Shown: positions 27,069 through 37,230, counted from the stretch's first letter. The stretch: 64,000 nucleotides of DNA from Flavobacteriaceae bacterium (GCA_027490305.1 JAIXYI010000051.1:21379-85378); one strand, 5' to 3'. Notes: generated by a model not told the origin, from the letters alone. Translations and numbers: made by a program.

Positions 27069-28241
27069 ATGGAAGAAAATTTCACGATGATTGCCAAAAC
27101 CTTCTTCGGCTTCGAAGAAATACTGGCAAAGGAACTGCGCAACCTCGGCGCCCAAGAGGTCGAGATCGGCACCCGAATGGTTCGGTTTGTGGGCGATAAA
27201 GGCTTTATGTACAAGGCGAACCTCTCGTTGCGTTCGGCCTTGAAGATATTGAAACCCATTGCCGGTTTCCGTGCTTTCAATGACCTACAATTATATAAAG
27301 GAATACAGGCGATTGATTGGAGCGAGCTACTTGGTGCGGATGAAACCTTCGTCATTGACGCTACCGTGCACTCCGACCGCTTCCGGCATTCGCAGTTCGT
27401 AGCGCAGAAATGCAAGGATGCTATCGTCGACCAGTTTCGCGAAAAGACCGGACAACGGCCCTCTATCGATAAGGAATTCCCACACCTGCGGATCAATGTG
27501 CACATCGACCGCGAACAGTGTTCGGTAGCACTCGACACCTCCGGCGCATCACTCCACCATCGGGGTTACCGAACGGCTACGAATATCGCACCTATCAATG
27601 AAGTTTTGGCCGCCGGTATGCTGTTGCTGGCAGGTTGGGATGGACAGGGCGATTTCCTTGATCCGATGTGCGGAAGTGGAACCATCCTGGCGGAAGCCGC
27701 GATGATCGCCTGCAACATTCCCGCCAACATCAACCGCAAGGAATTTGCATTTGAGAAATGGAAGGACTGGGACAGCGTTCTCTTCGAAACCGTTGTATCG
27801 TCTTTGTTGAAAAAGACACGGGAATTCCATTATACAATTAACGGTTACGACAAGGCACCCAGCGCCGTCCTGAAAGCCAAGGATAATTTGAAGAATGCTA
27901 ACCTCGACGACTATGTAACGGTAACCGAGCGGAATTTCTTCGACAGCGAAAAAGAGGTGCGAGGTCCGCTTTTGATGGTATTCAATCCGCCGTATGGCGA
28001 ACGACTCGATATTGATATTGAGCGCTTTTACAGAGAGTTAGGCGACACACTGAAACAAAGCTACCCGAATACCCACGCCTGGTTTATAACGGCAAATGCG
28101 GAGGCGTTGCGTTTCATTGGACTCAAGCCGTCCCGTAAAATCAAACTGTTTAATGGTGGCCTCGAATCGCGTTTCGTCAAATTCGAAATGTACGAGGGCA
28201 GTAAAAAAGGAAAATATCTTACACCACGCGATGATGAATAA
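27069..28241 (+). CDS. THUMP-domain RNA methyltransferase (RlmL N-terminal type)
   Basis: The 390-residue protein (from ATG 27069) has a THUMP RNA-binding domain (about 40-155) and a SAM-dependent methyltransferase domain: FLDPMCGSGTILAEAAM is the SAM motif and VFNPPYGERL the catalytic NPPY. It matches the half of RlmL that makes m2G2445 in 23S rRNA. The upstream in-frame start at 27051 lies in the promoter box. Its stop overlaps the start of the next small gene by about 10 bases. Confidence 0.88.
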   Translation: MEENFTMIAKTFFGFEEILAKELRNLGAQEVEIGTRMVRFVGDKGFMYKANLSLRSALKILKPIAGFRAFNDLQLYKGIQAIDWSELLGADETFVIDATVHSDRFRHSQFVAQKCKDAIVDQFREKTGQRPSIDKEFPHLRINVHIDREQCSVALDTSGASLHHRGYRTATNIAPINEVLAAGMLLLAGWDGQGDFLDPMCGSGTILAEAAMIACNIPANINRKEFAFEKWKDWDSVLFETVVSSLLKKTREFHYTINGYDKAPSAVLKAKDNLKNANLDDYVTVTERNFFDSEKEVRGPLLMVFNPPYGERLDIDIERFYRELGDTLKQSYPNTHAWFITANAEALRFIGLKPSRKIKLFNGGLESRFVKFEMYEGSKKGKYLTPRDDE

Positions 28242-28467
28242 GAGAACCAAAGCACTGATTTACAATTTCGTCGGATACGCCGCTTTTTTCATTCCCGTCT
28301 ACTTTCTCACACAGGCTTTCACCAACCTGACAGGCTGGTGGATCCCGATGACGGCTTTTATGGTGGCTACGCTACTTGCCCCTAAATTCCAGGCGGTGCG
28401 AACGGCCGAGGGAGAAAAGCTCTTCATGAAATGGCTTTTTGTGAAAGGCGTGAAAAATATTGGATAA
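28231..28467 (+). CDS. Small two-helix membrane protein
   Basis: A 78-residue protein starting MMNKRTK with two membrane segments (about 10-25 and 33-52). I do not recognise the family. The start overlaps the end of the methyltransferase gene by 11 bases, suggesting coupling. ATG at 28234 is equally possible. Confidence 0.6.
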   Translation: MMNKRTKALIYNFVGYAAFFIPVYFLTQAFTNLTGWWIPMTAFMVATLLAPKFQAVRTAEGEKLFMKWLFVKGVKNIG

Positions 28468-28513
28468 ATGCACGACTCCGCCGCGAGTCCTTCCGCATCC
28501 CGTTTTGAATCCC

Positions 28514-28521
28514 TATTTTTG
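28514..28521 (+). promoter_or_regulatory. -7 box of the tpx promoter
   Basis: TATTTTTG matches TAnnTTTG and ends 14 bases before the tpx start codon. Confidence 0.55.
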
Positions 28522-28535
28522 TCAAAATACTTGAT

Positions 28536-29033
28536 ATGTCTACAGTAACATTAGGCGGCAATGCCGTCATGACCAGCGGGCAATTGCCACAAACCGGCGC
28601 TGCAGCCCCTGATTTTAAATTGGTAAAGAACGATCTTTCTGTCGCCACATTGGCCGATTTTAAAGGCAGTAAGCTCGTATTGAATATCTTCCCAAGCATC
28701 GATACCGGCACGTGCGCCGCTTCAGTTCGCAAGTTCAACGAAAAAGCGTCGTCTCTCGAAAATACGAAGGTACTGTGCATTTCCCGCGATCTTCCGTTTG
28801 CGCAGAAACGCTTTTGCGCGGCAGAAGGACTTGACAACGTTATCAATCTGTCGGACTTCCGCGACGGTAATTTCGGAAAGACCTATGGTGTCGATTTTAC
28901 CTCTGGTCCGCTGGAAGGATTATTGTCACGCTGCGTGGTTGTTATCGATGAAAACGGAATCGTACAATACTCCGAGCAGGTAGCCGAAACGGCGGATGAG
29001 CCGAACTATGAGGCAGCGCTCGCGGCACTGTAA
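28536..29033 (+). CDS. tpx: Thiol peroxidase
   Basis: A 165-residue atypical 2-Cys peroxiredoxin that reduces peroxides using thioredoxin. C60 in [14 protein letters not shown] is the peroxidatic cysteine and C94 in KRFCAAEG the resolving one, the typical Tpx pair. VTLGGNAV at the start and the ISRDLPFAQ segment between the cysteines also match. It is the first gene of a pair with the diacylglycerol kinase gene, which starts four bases after it. Confidence 0.95.
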   Translation: MSTVTLGGNAVMTSGQLPQTGAAAPDFKLVKNDLSVATLADFKGSKLVLNIFPSIDTGTCAASVRKFNEKASSLENTKVLCISRDLPFAQKRFCAAEGLDNVINLSDFRDGNFGKTYGVDFTSGPLEGLLSRCVVVIDENGIVQYSEQVAETADEPNYEAALAAL

Positions 29034-29037
29034 CACG

Positions 29038-29412
29038 ATGAAGCAGGATCATTCTTTCGTCACCGGACGGGTCAAAAGTGTCAGGTATGCAGTCGCCGGG
29101 GCCTGGAAACTCCTTACCACGGAACACAGTATCATGGTACAGGCGTGCCTCGGTGTTATTCTGACGATCGCGGGTTTTTTCTTCCACATTACCAAAGAGG
29201 AATGGTTGGCGCAGACCTTTGCGATAGGGTTGGTATTGGCGGTAGAGGGAGTGAACACGGCGGTTGAGAAGATCGCCGATTTCATCCACCCTGATTATCA
29301 CGCAAGGATTGGGTTTATAAAGGATATTGGGGCCGGTGCCGTATTTTTTGCCGCTTTGGCCGCCCTCGCGGTTTGCGGCATTATTTACGTTCCGTACCTG
29401 ATGGCGTCCTGA
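29038..29412 (+). CDS. Diacylglycerol kinase family membrane enzyme
   Basis: A 124-residue DgkA-like protein. The signature AVEGVNTAVEKIADF supplies E70, N73 and E77 of the active site, with three membrane helices around 38-52, 58-75 and 95-115. In Gram-positives and Bacteroidota this family also phosphorylates undecaprenol; the substrate here is not shown. The real start is the ATG at 29038, the upstream reading being the tail of tpx in another frame. Confidence 0.88.
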   Translation: MKQDHSFVTGRVKSVRYAVAGAWKLLTTEHSIMVQACLGVILTIAGFFFHITKEEWLAQTFAIGLVLAVEGVNTAVEKIADFIHPDYHARIGFIKDIGAGAVFFAALAALAVCGIIYVPYLMAS

Positions 29413-29453
29413 CGGATGGAATTTTAGTATTTTTACGCTCCAGATACATCCCC

Positions 29454-31949
29454 ATGGCAAAACAGCAAAAGGAAAAAGCCCGTAACGACGCTGCCGAAAC
29501 CGCACCCAAAACGTGGTTTCCCAGGCAGTATCAGGTCGTGTTGGGCGTGTTGCTCGTGTTGTTTTCGCTGGCTCTGCTGCTGGCGTTCGTGTCGTTTTTT
29601 ATTTACGGACAGGAAGACCAGAGCGCGGTTTCCCAACTGACAGATCGAACTGCGGCAACCGGAAATTGGCTCGGAAAATTCGGGGCCTATCTGGCGGATA
29701 TCTTCGTATACAAAGGTTTCGGCATCGGTTCGTTCCTGTTTGTACGTCTTTTTTTCCTGACAGGTGCCTATCTCGTACTCGACCTGAAGGTGTCCAAATT
29801 ACGCAACACCTGGTTCTGGGATTTGTATGCCGTGGCCGTCATCGCCGTGATGATGGGATTTTTTGCGGCGTTCCTGCCCGAACTCGGCGGTGTGGTGGGA
29901 TATGAAATGAACCTGTTCCTGCAGGATTATATCGGCAAAACCGGAACGGCGTTCGTGCTGATTTTTGCGTTTGTCATTTACCTGATCTTTAAAATCCGCA
30001 TATCGCCCGATTCCATTAAGGCGTTGTTCGAGCGCACGCGTTCTGAGATCAAAGAGGATATCGCCTCGGTGCAATCTCCGGTCACCGACGGGGCAACGGC
30101 GTACAACCTTGAGGAATTTGCCGTTGATGAACAGGAGGAAAACGACGGGCCGGAACGCGCTACTGCCTTTCCGATAGAGGAGGAGGAAGAGATTCCCGAG
30201 CCGGAATTAATCACGAAACCCACATCCCAATTCGAAATCGACCGCGAAGCATTAAAGCCAACCATCGGTTCGGCTTCCGAGTTGTCGATCGACCTCACGC
30301 CGAAAATCGTGCCGCCGCCTGTTAAGCCGGTCGTAGACGTTCCGGCTGCCGAGGAAGAATTCGTAATCGAAAAAATAGAGGAGGAGGACATCATCGAAGA
30401 AAACCTGGCCTCTAAGCTTGTCGAGGATTTTGGTTTGTTCGATCCGACGCTTGAATTGTCGAATTACAAATTCCCGACCATCGATCTGTTAAAAGAGTAT
30501 TCGACCAGCGGGATTACCATCAACCAGGAAGAACTCGAAGACAACAAAAACCGAATTGTCGAAACGCTCGGTCACTATAAAATCGACATCGCACAGATCA
30601 AGGCGACGGTCGGACCGTCCGTGACATTATACGAAATCATACCCGAAGCGGGCATCCGGATTTCGAAAATCAAAAGTCTGGAAGACGACATCGCCCTGTC
30701 GCTTTCGGCATTGGGCATACGTATCATCGCCCCGATTCCGGGCAAAGGAACGATTGGTATAGAGGTGCCGAACCAAAAACCGACGATGGTATCGATGCGG
30801 AGCGTCATCAGTTCCGCTAAATTCCAGGAAGCCGAAATGGAACTCCCGATTGCGCTGGGCAAGACCATTTCAAACGAAACCTTCGTGGTAGACCTGGCCA
30901 AGATGCCGCACTTGCTGATGGCAGGGGCCACCGGGCAGGGAAAATCGGTGGGATTGAACGCCGTATTGACGTCACTCTTATATAAGAAGCATCCGGCGGA
31001 AGTGAAATTCGTCTTAGTCGATCCGAAGAAAGTCGAATTGACGCTTTTCAATAAAATCGAACGCCATTATCTCGCGAAGTTACCGGATACGGAAGATGCC
31101 ATCATCACCGACAATAATAAGGTCATCAACACCCTGAATTCGTTGTGTGTAGAGATGGACGACCGCTACTCGCTACTAAAGGATGCGATGGTGCGGAATA
31201 TCAAGGAGTACAACGAAAAGTTCAAGTCGCGTCGCCTGAATCCGGAAAACGGGCATCGCTTCCTACCGTATATCGTGCTGGTTGTCGACGAGTTCGCCGA
31301 CCTCATCATGACGGCGGGCAAAGAAGTCGAGACACCCATCGCGCGATTGGCCCAGTTGGCGCGTGCCATCGGTATTCACCTGATTATTGCCACACAACGT
31401 CCGTCGGTGAATGTCATCACGGGTATTATCAAGGCGAACTTCCCGGCACGTATCGCGTTTCGGGTGACGTCGAAGATCGATTCGCGTACGATTCTCGACA
31501 GCCAGGGTGCTGACCAACTCATTGGTCGCGGTGACCTCTTGTATTCCAATGGAAATGACGTAATACGGGTGCAGTGTGCGTTCGTTGATACGCCGGAAGT
31601 AGAGAAGATTACCGAATTCATCGGATCGCAGAAAGCCTATCCAAATGCGTATTTATTACCGGAATTTACGGGAGATGACGATACTGGCATTAAAATTGAT
31701 ATGGACATCTCTGAGCGTGATCCGTTGTTCCGGGAAGCTGCCGAAGTCATTGTGGCGGCGCAACAGGGTTCTGCCTCACTTCTGCAACGGAAACTCAAAT
31801 TGGGGTACAACCGCGCGGGTCGTCTCATTGATCAGATGGAAGCCGCCGGAATTGTCGGACCGTTCGAAGGAAGTAAGGCCAGGAATGTGACAATCCCGGA
31901 TTTGCAGGCGCTCGAGCAGTTTTTTAACAATGAGCAAAATGATTTTTAA
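29454..31949 (+). CDS. ftsK: DNA translocase FtsK
   Basis: An 831-residue divisome protein starting at ATG 29454 (MAKQQKEK). Four N-terminal membrane helices (about 25-190) are followed by an acidic linker (about 210-330) and the motor: GATGQGKS is the Walker A at about 491, VVDEFADLIM the Walker B. The gamma winged-helix (about 765-830) ends it. FtsK pumps chromosomal DNA through the septum and activates XerCD resolution. It is the first gene of a tight run with lolA, lptF/G and ribBA. Confidence 0.95.
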   Translation: MAKQQKEKARNDAAETAPKTWFPRQYQVVLGVLLVLFSLALLLAFVSFFIYGQEDQSAVSQLTDRTAATGNWLGKFGAYLADIFVYKGFGIGSFLFVRLFFLTGAYLVLDLKVSKLRNTWFWDLYAVAVIAVMMGFFAAFLPELGGVVGYEMNLFLQDYIGKTGTAFVLIFAFVIYLIFKIRISPDSIKALFERTRSEIKEDIASVQSPVTDGATAYNLEEFAVDEQEENDGPERATAFPIEEEEEIPEPELITKPTSQFEIDREALKPTIGSASELSIDLTPKIVPPPVKPVVDVPAAEEEFVIEKIEEEDIIEENLASKLVEDFGLFDPTLELSNYKFPTIDLLKEYSTSGITINQEELEDNKNRIVETLGHYKIDIAQIKATVGPSVTLYEIIPEAGIRISKIKSLEDDIALSLSALGIRIIAPIPGKGTIGIEVPNQKPTMVSMRSVISSAKFQEAEMELPIALGKTISNETFVVDLAKMPHLLMAGATGQGKSVGLNAVLTSLLYKKHPAEVKFVLVDPKKVELTLFNKIERHYLAKLPDTEDAIITDNNKVINTLNSLCVEMDDRYSLLKDAMVRNIKEYNEKFKSRRLNPENGHRFLPYIVLVVDEFADLIMTAGKEVETPIARLAQLARAIGIHLIIATQRPSVNVITGIIKANFPARIAFRVTSKIDSRTILDSQGADQLIGRGDLLYSNGNDVIRVQCAFVDTPEVEKITEFIGSQKAYPNAYLLPEFTGDDDTGIKIDMDISERDPLFREAAEVIVAAQQGSASLLQRKLKLGYNRAGRLIDQMEAAGIVGPFEGSKARNVTIPDLQALEQFFNNEQNDF

Positions 31950-31950
31950 A

Positions 31951-32589
31951 ATGAAAAAATTCCTTCCGTTCTTCGTCTTATTGGTTGCTGTCTTTTCCGC
32001 CTCGGCGCAAGACAAAAAAGCAAAAGACCTGCTGGATGAAGTGACGGCCAAAGTAAAATCGTATGATAATATCGTCATCGATTTCAAGTATTCGCTTTCC
32101 AATAACCGTGAGAACATCAACCAGGAAAGCAAAGGGAATGTCATCCTGAAAGGAAATCTCTACGTACTCAACCTGATGGGTACGACCAAACTTTTCGACG
32201 GAAAGAAAATCTACACCATCAATCCGGAAGACGAAGAAATCACCATATCAAAATTTGACGAAAAGGATGCCAACGCCATCACACCGTCAAAAATGCTTAC
32301 TTTTTTCAATAGTGGTTATAAGTACTATTGGGATATCGAGCAAAACATAAAGGGGCGTAAAATACAGTATATCAAGTTGGTTCCGATTGGAAAAGACCAA
32401 CGCAAGGAAATCCTTCTCGGGATTGACGTCCAGACCAAAAACATCTACAACCTGATCGAAACCGGAAAAAACGGCACCCGCACGACACTTACCGTTAATT
32501 CTTTTAAAACCAATCAGCCATTGTCGAAAAATCAGTTTACCTTTGTCGAGAGTAAATATCCCAATTACTACATCAACAAGCTAGACTGA
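31951..32589 (+). CDS. LolA-like outer membrane lipoprotein carrier
   Basis: A 212-residue periplasmic protein with a signal peptide ending in SASAQ (about 1-20). The LolA fold is seen in the VTAKVKSYDNIVIDFKYS ... GNVILKGNLYVLNLMG pattern. In Proteobacteria LolA carries lipoproteins across the periplasm. The start is the ATG one base after the ftsK stop, giving near-contiguous translation. The next gene follows after six bases. Confidence 0.85.
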   Translation: MKKFLPFFVLLVAVFSASAQDKKAKDLLDEVTAKVKSYDNIVIDFKYSLSNNRENINQESKGNVILKGNLYVLNLMGTTKLFDGKKIYTINPEDEEITISKFDEKDANAITPSKMLTFFNSGYKYYWDIEQNIKGRKIQYIKLVPIGKDQRKEILLGIDVQTKNIYNLIETGKNGTRTTLTVNSFKTNQPLSKNQFTFVESKYPNYYINKLD

Positions 32590-32595
32590 CGCTAG

Positions 32596-34608
32596 GTGAA
32601 AATTCTCGACCAGTACATCCTGAAGCAGTTCGTAAAAACGTTTCTGTCTGTATTCGTCATCCTCTTTTTCATTTTTATTCTCCAGACCGTTTGGCTGTTC
32701 ATAGCCGAACTTGCCGGTAAGGATCTCGATTTCTCCACGATTGCCAAATTCCTGCTGTTCGCGATGCCCAACATCGTGCCGTTGGTATTGCCGTTATCGG
32801 TGCTGCTTGCGTCAATCATGACGTTCGGTGACCTCTCAGAGAACTACGAGTTTGCAGCCATGAAATCGTCGGGTGTGTCGTTGCAACGCGCCATGCGCAG
32901 CCTCACCCTGTTCATCCTGGCGCTGGCCGTGTGTGCGTTCATCTTCGCCAATAACATCATTCCGTATTCCCAATACCGCTTCCAGAACATCAAAGCCAAT
33001 ATCGGACGCGAGAAGCCGGCCATGGCGATTGCAGAAGGGCAGTTTAACGATGTGGGAAGTTTCAACATCAAGGTGGACAAGAAAACGGGCCCCAACGGAA
33101 ACAAGCTCGAAGGTGTCACCATCCATAAGAAAAGCATCGGGAGAGGCGCCACGGCGGTCATCAAAGCCAAGACAGGCGATCTTCGAAGCAGTGCCGATTC
33201 GAATATCCTCCAACTCGTCCTACACGATGGGTACCAATATGAGGATGTGTATCCCAACAAAATCAACGAGCAGCGGAAAATGCCGTTCGCTAAAACCGCT
33301 TTCCGACAGTACATCATCAATATGGACCTGTCGAAACTCAACGAAAACGACGTCGACAAAGAACACATTTCCAATGCCAGTGTCATGCTCGACCTTGGGG
33401 AACTGCACTACACGCTCGATTCACTGGATACGGCCTATGACAAAGAGCGACGTTCGTATGCCGATAACGTCATCGTACGGACGGGCTACAATACGGTTTC
33501 GTCTTTCCCTACGACATCCGATACCATAAAAGTGACGCCTGCCAAAGGATCGGTTACGAAACATGACTTGCTGACGCCGTATACCAAAGAAGAGCGCGCC
33601 CGCATTTTGGATATCGCGAGGGGAAATATCGAGAACACGAGCTTCATCATCGATCGCGCCAAAACCGAGTTTGAGGAGCGAGACAAGAACATCAACACGT
33701 ATTGGCTTTCGGTGTACGATAAATTCGTGATCGCCTACAGTTGCCTTCTCATGTTTTTCATCGGTGCACCGTTGGGCGCCATTATCCGAAAAGGTGGACT
33801 CGGATTGCCCATCGTTTTCGCGATTCTTATTTTTATTACGTTCCACTTTATCAATACGTTTGGCAAGAAAATCGCGCAGGAGAATGGCATTCCCGCTTTT
33901 GCCGGCGCCTGGATGTCGTCGTTTGTATTGACACCACTTGCCCTTTTCCTTACCAAACGGGCGACGGATGACCGGGGTGTGGAGTTCGACTTCGATTTCA
34001 TTACCATCCCGTTCCGGAAGTTGTTTGCTCATAATGCCATACGTCCGAGTTTTTTGGTATCGGATCGTGTTATCAACCTCGATGCCATTGAAACGGTGGA
34101 AGATGGTGAATGGGAGGCGTTGCAACAATTGGATGATGAGGCGCTTATCCAACAGGTATACGACGCAAAACGGAATAATCTTGCGGAGACAACACGTATC
34201 AATATCCTTAAAATACTGGCGGCACGGGGCATTACGCAGGCGAGTCTTTACCGCAGCAAACGTCTTTTCGACGAACGGTATGAGTTATTGCAGGATGATG
34301 TCGCTACCTATCGCTTCCGTGCGAAAGTGACGCTCATGATCTACCTGATGGCGGTGACGCTGGCCCTCGTTTTCAACAACAACCGCTCTAAGGCCGGACT
34401 AGCCATAGCCGCTTTCGTGATGCTGATTTTCTTTTTCGTCACGCTCTATAAAGCCCTCAACGACCTGAAAGACGTTGCCAAAGCGCTGAAAACGAAAATC
34501 GGCGTGCCGTTTATTATTTGCCTGGTATTGGGATTCCCGTTTTACCCGGTATTTCACCTCCTGAATAGTCGGGCTCTTCGCCTGAAACTGTCTGAACACA
34601 ACCTGTAG
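32596..34608 (+). CDS. LptF/LptG-type permease of the lipopolysaccharide export system, extended form
   Basis: A 670-residue protein starting at GTG 32596. The first half has the YjgP/YjgQ layout: three membrane helices (about 12-120), a periplasmic jellyroll (about 125-370) and three more helices (about 374-465). Beyond that, about 140 residues of cytoplasmic region and three further helices (about 577-593, 599-617 and 635-656) are absent from the ~360-residue E. coli proteins. The role of the extra domain is unknown. LptF/G drive LPS transport with LptB2 ATPase. It lies between lolA and ribBA. Confidence 0.85.
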   Translation: MKILDQYILKQFVKTFLSVFVILFFIFILQTVWLFIAELAGKDLDFSTIAKFLLFAMPNIVPLVLPLSVLLASIMTFGDLSENYEFAAMKSSGVSLQRAMRSLTLFILALAVCAFIFANNIIPYSQYRFQNIKANIGREKPAMAIAEGQFNDVGSFNIKVDKKTGPNGNKLEGVTIHKKSIGRGATAVIKAKTGDLRSSADSNILQLVLHDGYQYEDVYPNKINEQRKMPFAKTAFRQYIINMDLSKLNENDVDKEHISNASVMLDLGELHYTLDSLDTAYDKERRSYADNVIVRTGYNTVSSFPTTSDTIKVTPAKGSVTKHDLLTPYTKEERARILDIARGNIENTSFIIDRAKTEFEERDKNINTYWLSVYDKFVIAYSCLLMFFIGAPLGAIIRKGGLGLPIVFAILIFITFHFINTFGKKIAQENGIPAFAGAWMSSFVLTPLALFLTKRATDDRGVEFDFDFITIPFRKLFAHNAIRPSFLVSDRVINLDAIETVEDGEWEALQQLDDEALIQQVYDAKRNNLAETTRINILKILAARGITQASLYRSKRLFDERYELLQDDVATYRFRAKVTLMIYLMAVTLALVFNNNRSKAGLAIAAFVMLIFFFVTLYKALNDLKDVAKALKTKIGVPFIICLVLGFPFYPVFHLLNSRALRLKLSEHNL

Positions 34609-34610
34609 CC

Positions 34611-35741
34611 ATGTCAACACCCATCCGACTTAATACGATTGAAGAAGCCATAGAAGACATCCGTCAGGGCAAAGTTATCATCGTGGTCGACGACGAAGAC
34701 CGTGAAAACGAAGGCGATTTTCTAGCAGCAGCGGAAAAAGCCACTCCAGAAATGATCAATTTTATGGCGATGCACGGCCGTGGGCTCATCTGTGCCCCGC
34801 TTACCGAAAAACGTTGTGCGGAGTTGGAACTCCATTCGATGGTGGCCAATAACACCGACCACATGGAGACGGCATTCACCGTGTCGGTTGACCTGAAAGG
34901 CCATGGCGTCACGACCGGAATTTCTGCCTCGGATCGCGCTAAGACTGTCCTCGCCTTAATTGATGAGGAAACCAAACCGTATCATCTGGCACGACCCGGT
35001 CATATTTTCCCGCTGATTGCCAAGCAGGGCGGGGTGTTACGCCGTACCGGACATACGGAAGCGGCCATCGATTTTGCCCGTTTGGCCGGATTCAAACCGG
35101 CGGGCGTGATCTGCGAAATTATGAACGAAGACGGCACGATGTCGCGTTTGCCCCAATTGATGGAAGTCGCCCGTAAACACAACCTAAAGATTGTGTCGAT
35201 CGAAGATTTGGTCGCGTATCGCATGCAACACGACAGCTTGATTGTCAAGAAAGAAGATTTCGATGTGGAAACCCGCTTCGGCACCTTCCGTCTTCGCGCC
35301 TACGTACAGACGACCAATAAGATGGTTCATATCGCCCTGACGAAAGGCTCGTGGAATCAGGGAGATTCGGTATTGACACGTATTAATTCCACCCAGGTAA
35401 ACGGCGACGTCTTGGGCACACTGACGCACAACCCTGATCGCAAACTCGAAAGTATGTTTGAGCGGATCAACGAAGAGGGAAGGGGTGCCATCCTGTTTAT
35501 CAACCAGGAAGTGCAGCCGGTAGAATTGCTGAATCGAATTGTCGAACTGAAATCACTACAGGAACAAGGAAACCTCCGGGCGCCCGAAATCAAAATGGAC
35601 GTCAAGGATTTTGGTATTGGCGCCCAGATACTGCACGACATTGACATCTGCAAAATCCGTCTCGTATCCAATTCCGAGCAAACGAAACGCGTCGGTATGA
35701 TTGGCTACGGCCTGGAAATCGTGGAATACGTTTCGTATTAA
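34611..35741 (+). CDS. ribB: 3,4-dihydroxy-2-butanone 4-phosphate synthase fused to a degenerate GTP cyclohydrolase II domain (RibBX-like)
   Basis: The 376-residue protein starts with a complete RibB domain (1-205): [15 protein letters not shown] and [15 protein letters not shown] supply the acidic and histidine residues that make 3,4-dihydroxybutanone phosphate from ribulose 5-phosphate for riboflavin. The C-terminal half (about 215-375) has the RibA fold, but the three zinc-binding cysteines (RibA C54/C65/C67) are replaced ([10 protein letters not shown] and LTHNPDRKL), and the RQEGRG catalytic arginine segment reads INQEVQPVE. It probably has no GTP cyclohydrolase activity, so a separate RibA would be needed. 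This matches the RibBX proteins described in other bacteria. Confidence 0.85.
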   Translation: MSTPIRLNTIEEAIEDIRQGKVIIVVDDEDRENEGDFLAAAEKATPEMINFMAMHGRGLICAPLTEKRCAELELHSMVANNTDHMETAFTVSVDLKGHGVTTGISASDRAKTVLALIDEETKPYHLARPGHIFPLIAKQGGVLRRTGHTEAAIDFARLAGFKPAGVICEIMNEDGTMSRLPQLMEVARKHNLKIVSIEDLVAYRMQHDSLIVKKEDFDVETRFGTFRLRAYVQTTNKMVHIALTKGSWNQGDSVLTRINSTQVNGDVLGTLTHNPDRKLESMFERINEEGRGAILFINQEVQPVELLNRIVELKSLQEQGNLRAPEIKMDVKDFGIGAQILHDIDICKIRLVSNSEQTKRVGMIGYGLEIVEYVSY

Positions 35742-37150
35742 CTCCTCAGTATGAGTGCGGGTTTTTCCTGCGCCAGTTTCCACAACAATTCCCCGAATAA
35801 CGTATTGGCCCACGCGAACCAAGGTCGTGAGAACTGCTTTGGATTATCCTTGTGAAAGGATTCATGCATAAAGCCCGTATCGGCGTGTGTGGTTTTGAGG
35901 GTTTGGAGGCACATCCGGATCTCGGCTTCATCCGATGATGTGAGCGCCTGCATGGTAAGGCTTATGGGCCAGATTTGGTTTTCCGGTGTGTGTGGCGCCC
36001 CGATACCCTTGCCGTATTTTCCCTCATAATAATACGGATTGGCGTCACTCAACACCATCCGGCGCGTGTTTTGGTATATCGGATCGGTGGCCGGGCAACT
36101 TCCAAAATAAGGCATAGACAGCAAACTTGGCGCATTCGCATCGTCCATAAACAAATGGTTTCCGAAGCCATCGACTTCATACGCATACACCTTCCCGAAT
36201 CGTGGATGGTTGACAATTGCGTATTCTTTGAGTGCTCTTTCCACTTCATCTGCCAATTTCCGGGCGTCAGCGGCCAGCGTCACATCCGCGAAAGCGTCGG
36301 CCAACTCCGCCATTTGCCGCAAGGATACTACTGCAAAAAAGTTGGACGGAACCAAAAACGGAAACACCGTGGCATCGTCAGACGGACGGAACATGGATGC
36401 GATGAGTCCGACCGGCTTTATCGGAAAACCATAGCCATCCAACGGCGGCGTGTCGATACTTCGCGACGTTACCCGCATAAACTGGTATGGTCCTTTGTTT
36501 TCTTTCCGTTGCTGCTCGCGAAACGTCTGGATCACAAGCCGCATCGCCTTTTTCCATGACGCATCAAAGGGTGCCGTGTCACCGGTATCCTTCCAATAAT
36601 GATACGCGAGGCGAATGGGGTAGCACAGCGAATCGATCTCCCATTTACGTTCGTGCAGTTCGGGTTTCATGGCCGTGATGTCGTTCGCCCAGTCGCTTCC
36701 GGTGGCGCCTTTGTTGAAGGCATTGGCGTAGGGATCGATGAGGATACAGTCGGTCTGGCGATTGATGACGCCGGCCAACAAGCGTTTCAGTTTCGGGTCT
36801 TTCTTCGCCAATGGAAGATAGGGAAGGATCTGTGCCGTGCTGTCGCGGAGCCACATCGCGGGGATGTCGCCGGTGATTACAAACGTATCCGGCCGGGTGC
36901 CATCGGTAAAATCGACCGTGGTGTCGAGCGTGTTAGGGAAACAATTGTAGAAGAGCCATCCCATTTCGGCATCGGCAAAACGGGGACGGAGTGATTGCAG
37001 CAGCTTTTCGACGGCGTCGCTCCGGAATTTGCGTTGGGCAACGGGTGTCCGCACTTCCGGAAGGGCAGAGAGGAAGGACGGCAGGTTACGCGCCATGAGA
37101 GGTGTCAGCGATGCGAGGGCGGTGGTTTTGAGGAAATCTTTACGGTTCAT
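35738..37150 (-). CDS. GH125-family exo-alpha-1,6-mannosidase with Tat-like signal
   Basis: A 470-residue protein from ATG 37150. MNRKDFLKTTALASLTPL is a Tat-style signal peptide lacking the twin Arg but with a similar N-terminus. The (alpha/alpha)6 barrel shows IPAMWLRDSTAQ, SLCYPIRLAYHYWK and MDDANAPSLLSMPYFG, hallmarks of GH125, an alpha-1,6-mannosidase family acting without metal. The frame is open to 37237, but the ATG at 37150 starts the signal. The stop overlaps the ribBA stop codon tail-to-tail by three bases. Confidence 0.85.
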   Translation of the reverse strand: MNRKDFLKTTALASLTPLMARNLPSFLSALPEVRTPVAQRKFRSDAVEKLLQSLRPRFADAEMGWLFYNCFPNTLDTTVDFTDGTRPDTFVITGDIPAMWLRDSTAQILPYLPLAKKDPKLKRLLAGVINRQTDCILIDPYANAFNKGATGSDWANDITAMKPELHERKWEIDSLCYPIRLAYHYWKDTGDTAPFDASWKKAMRLVIQTFREQQRKENKGPYQFMRVTSRSIDTPPLDGYGFPIKPVGLIASMFRPSDDATVFPFLVPSNFFAVVSLRQMAELADAFADVTLAADARKLADEVERALKEYAIVNHPRFGKVYAYEVDGFGNHLFMDDANAPSLLSMPYFGSCPATDPIYQNTRRMVLSDANPYYYEGKYGKGIGAPHTPENQIWPISLTMQALTSSDEAEIRMCLQTLKTTHADTGFMHESFHKDNPKQFSRPWFAWANTLFGELLWKLAQEKPALILRS

Positions 37151-37230
37151 ATGGGTAGTGGTCGGTATGTCACCAAGATACGAATTACCGACTAAAAATG
37201 CGGCATCCTGATTGCCAGGCACTACGGATT

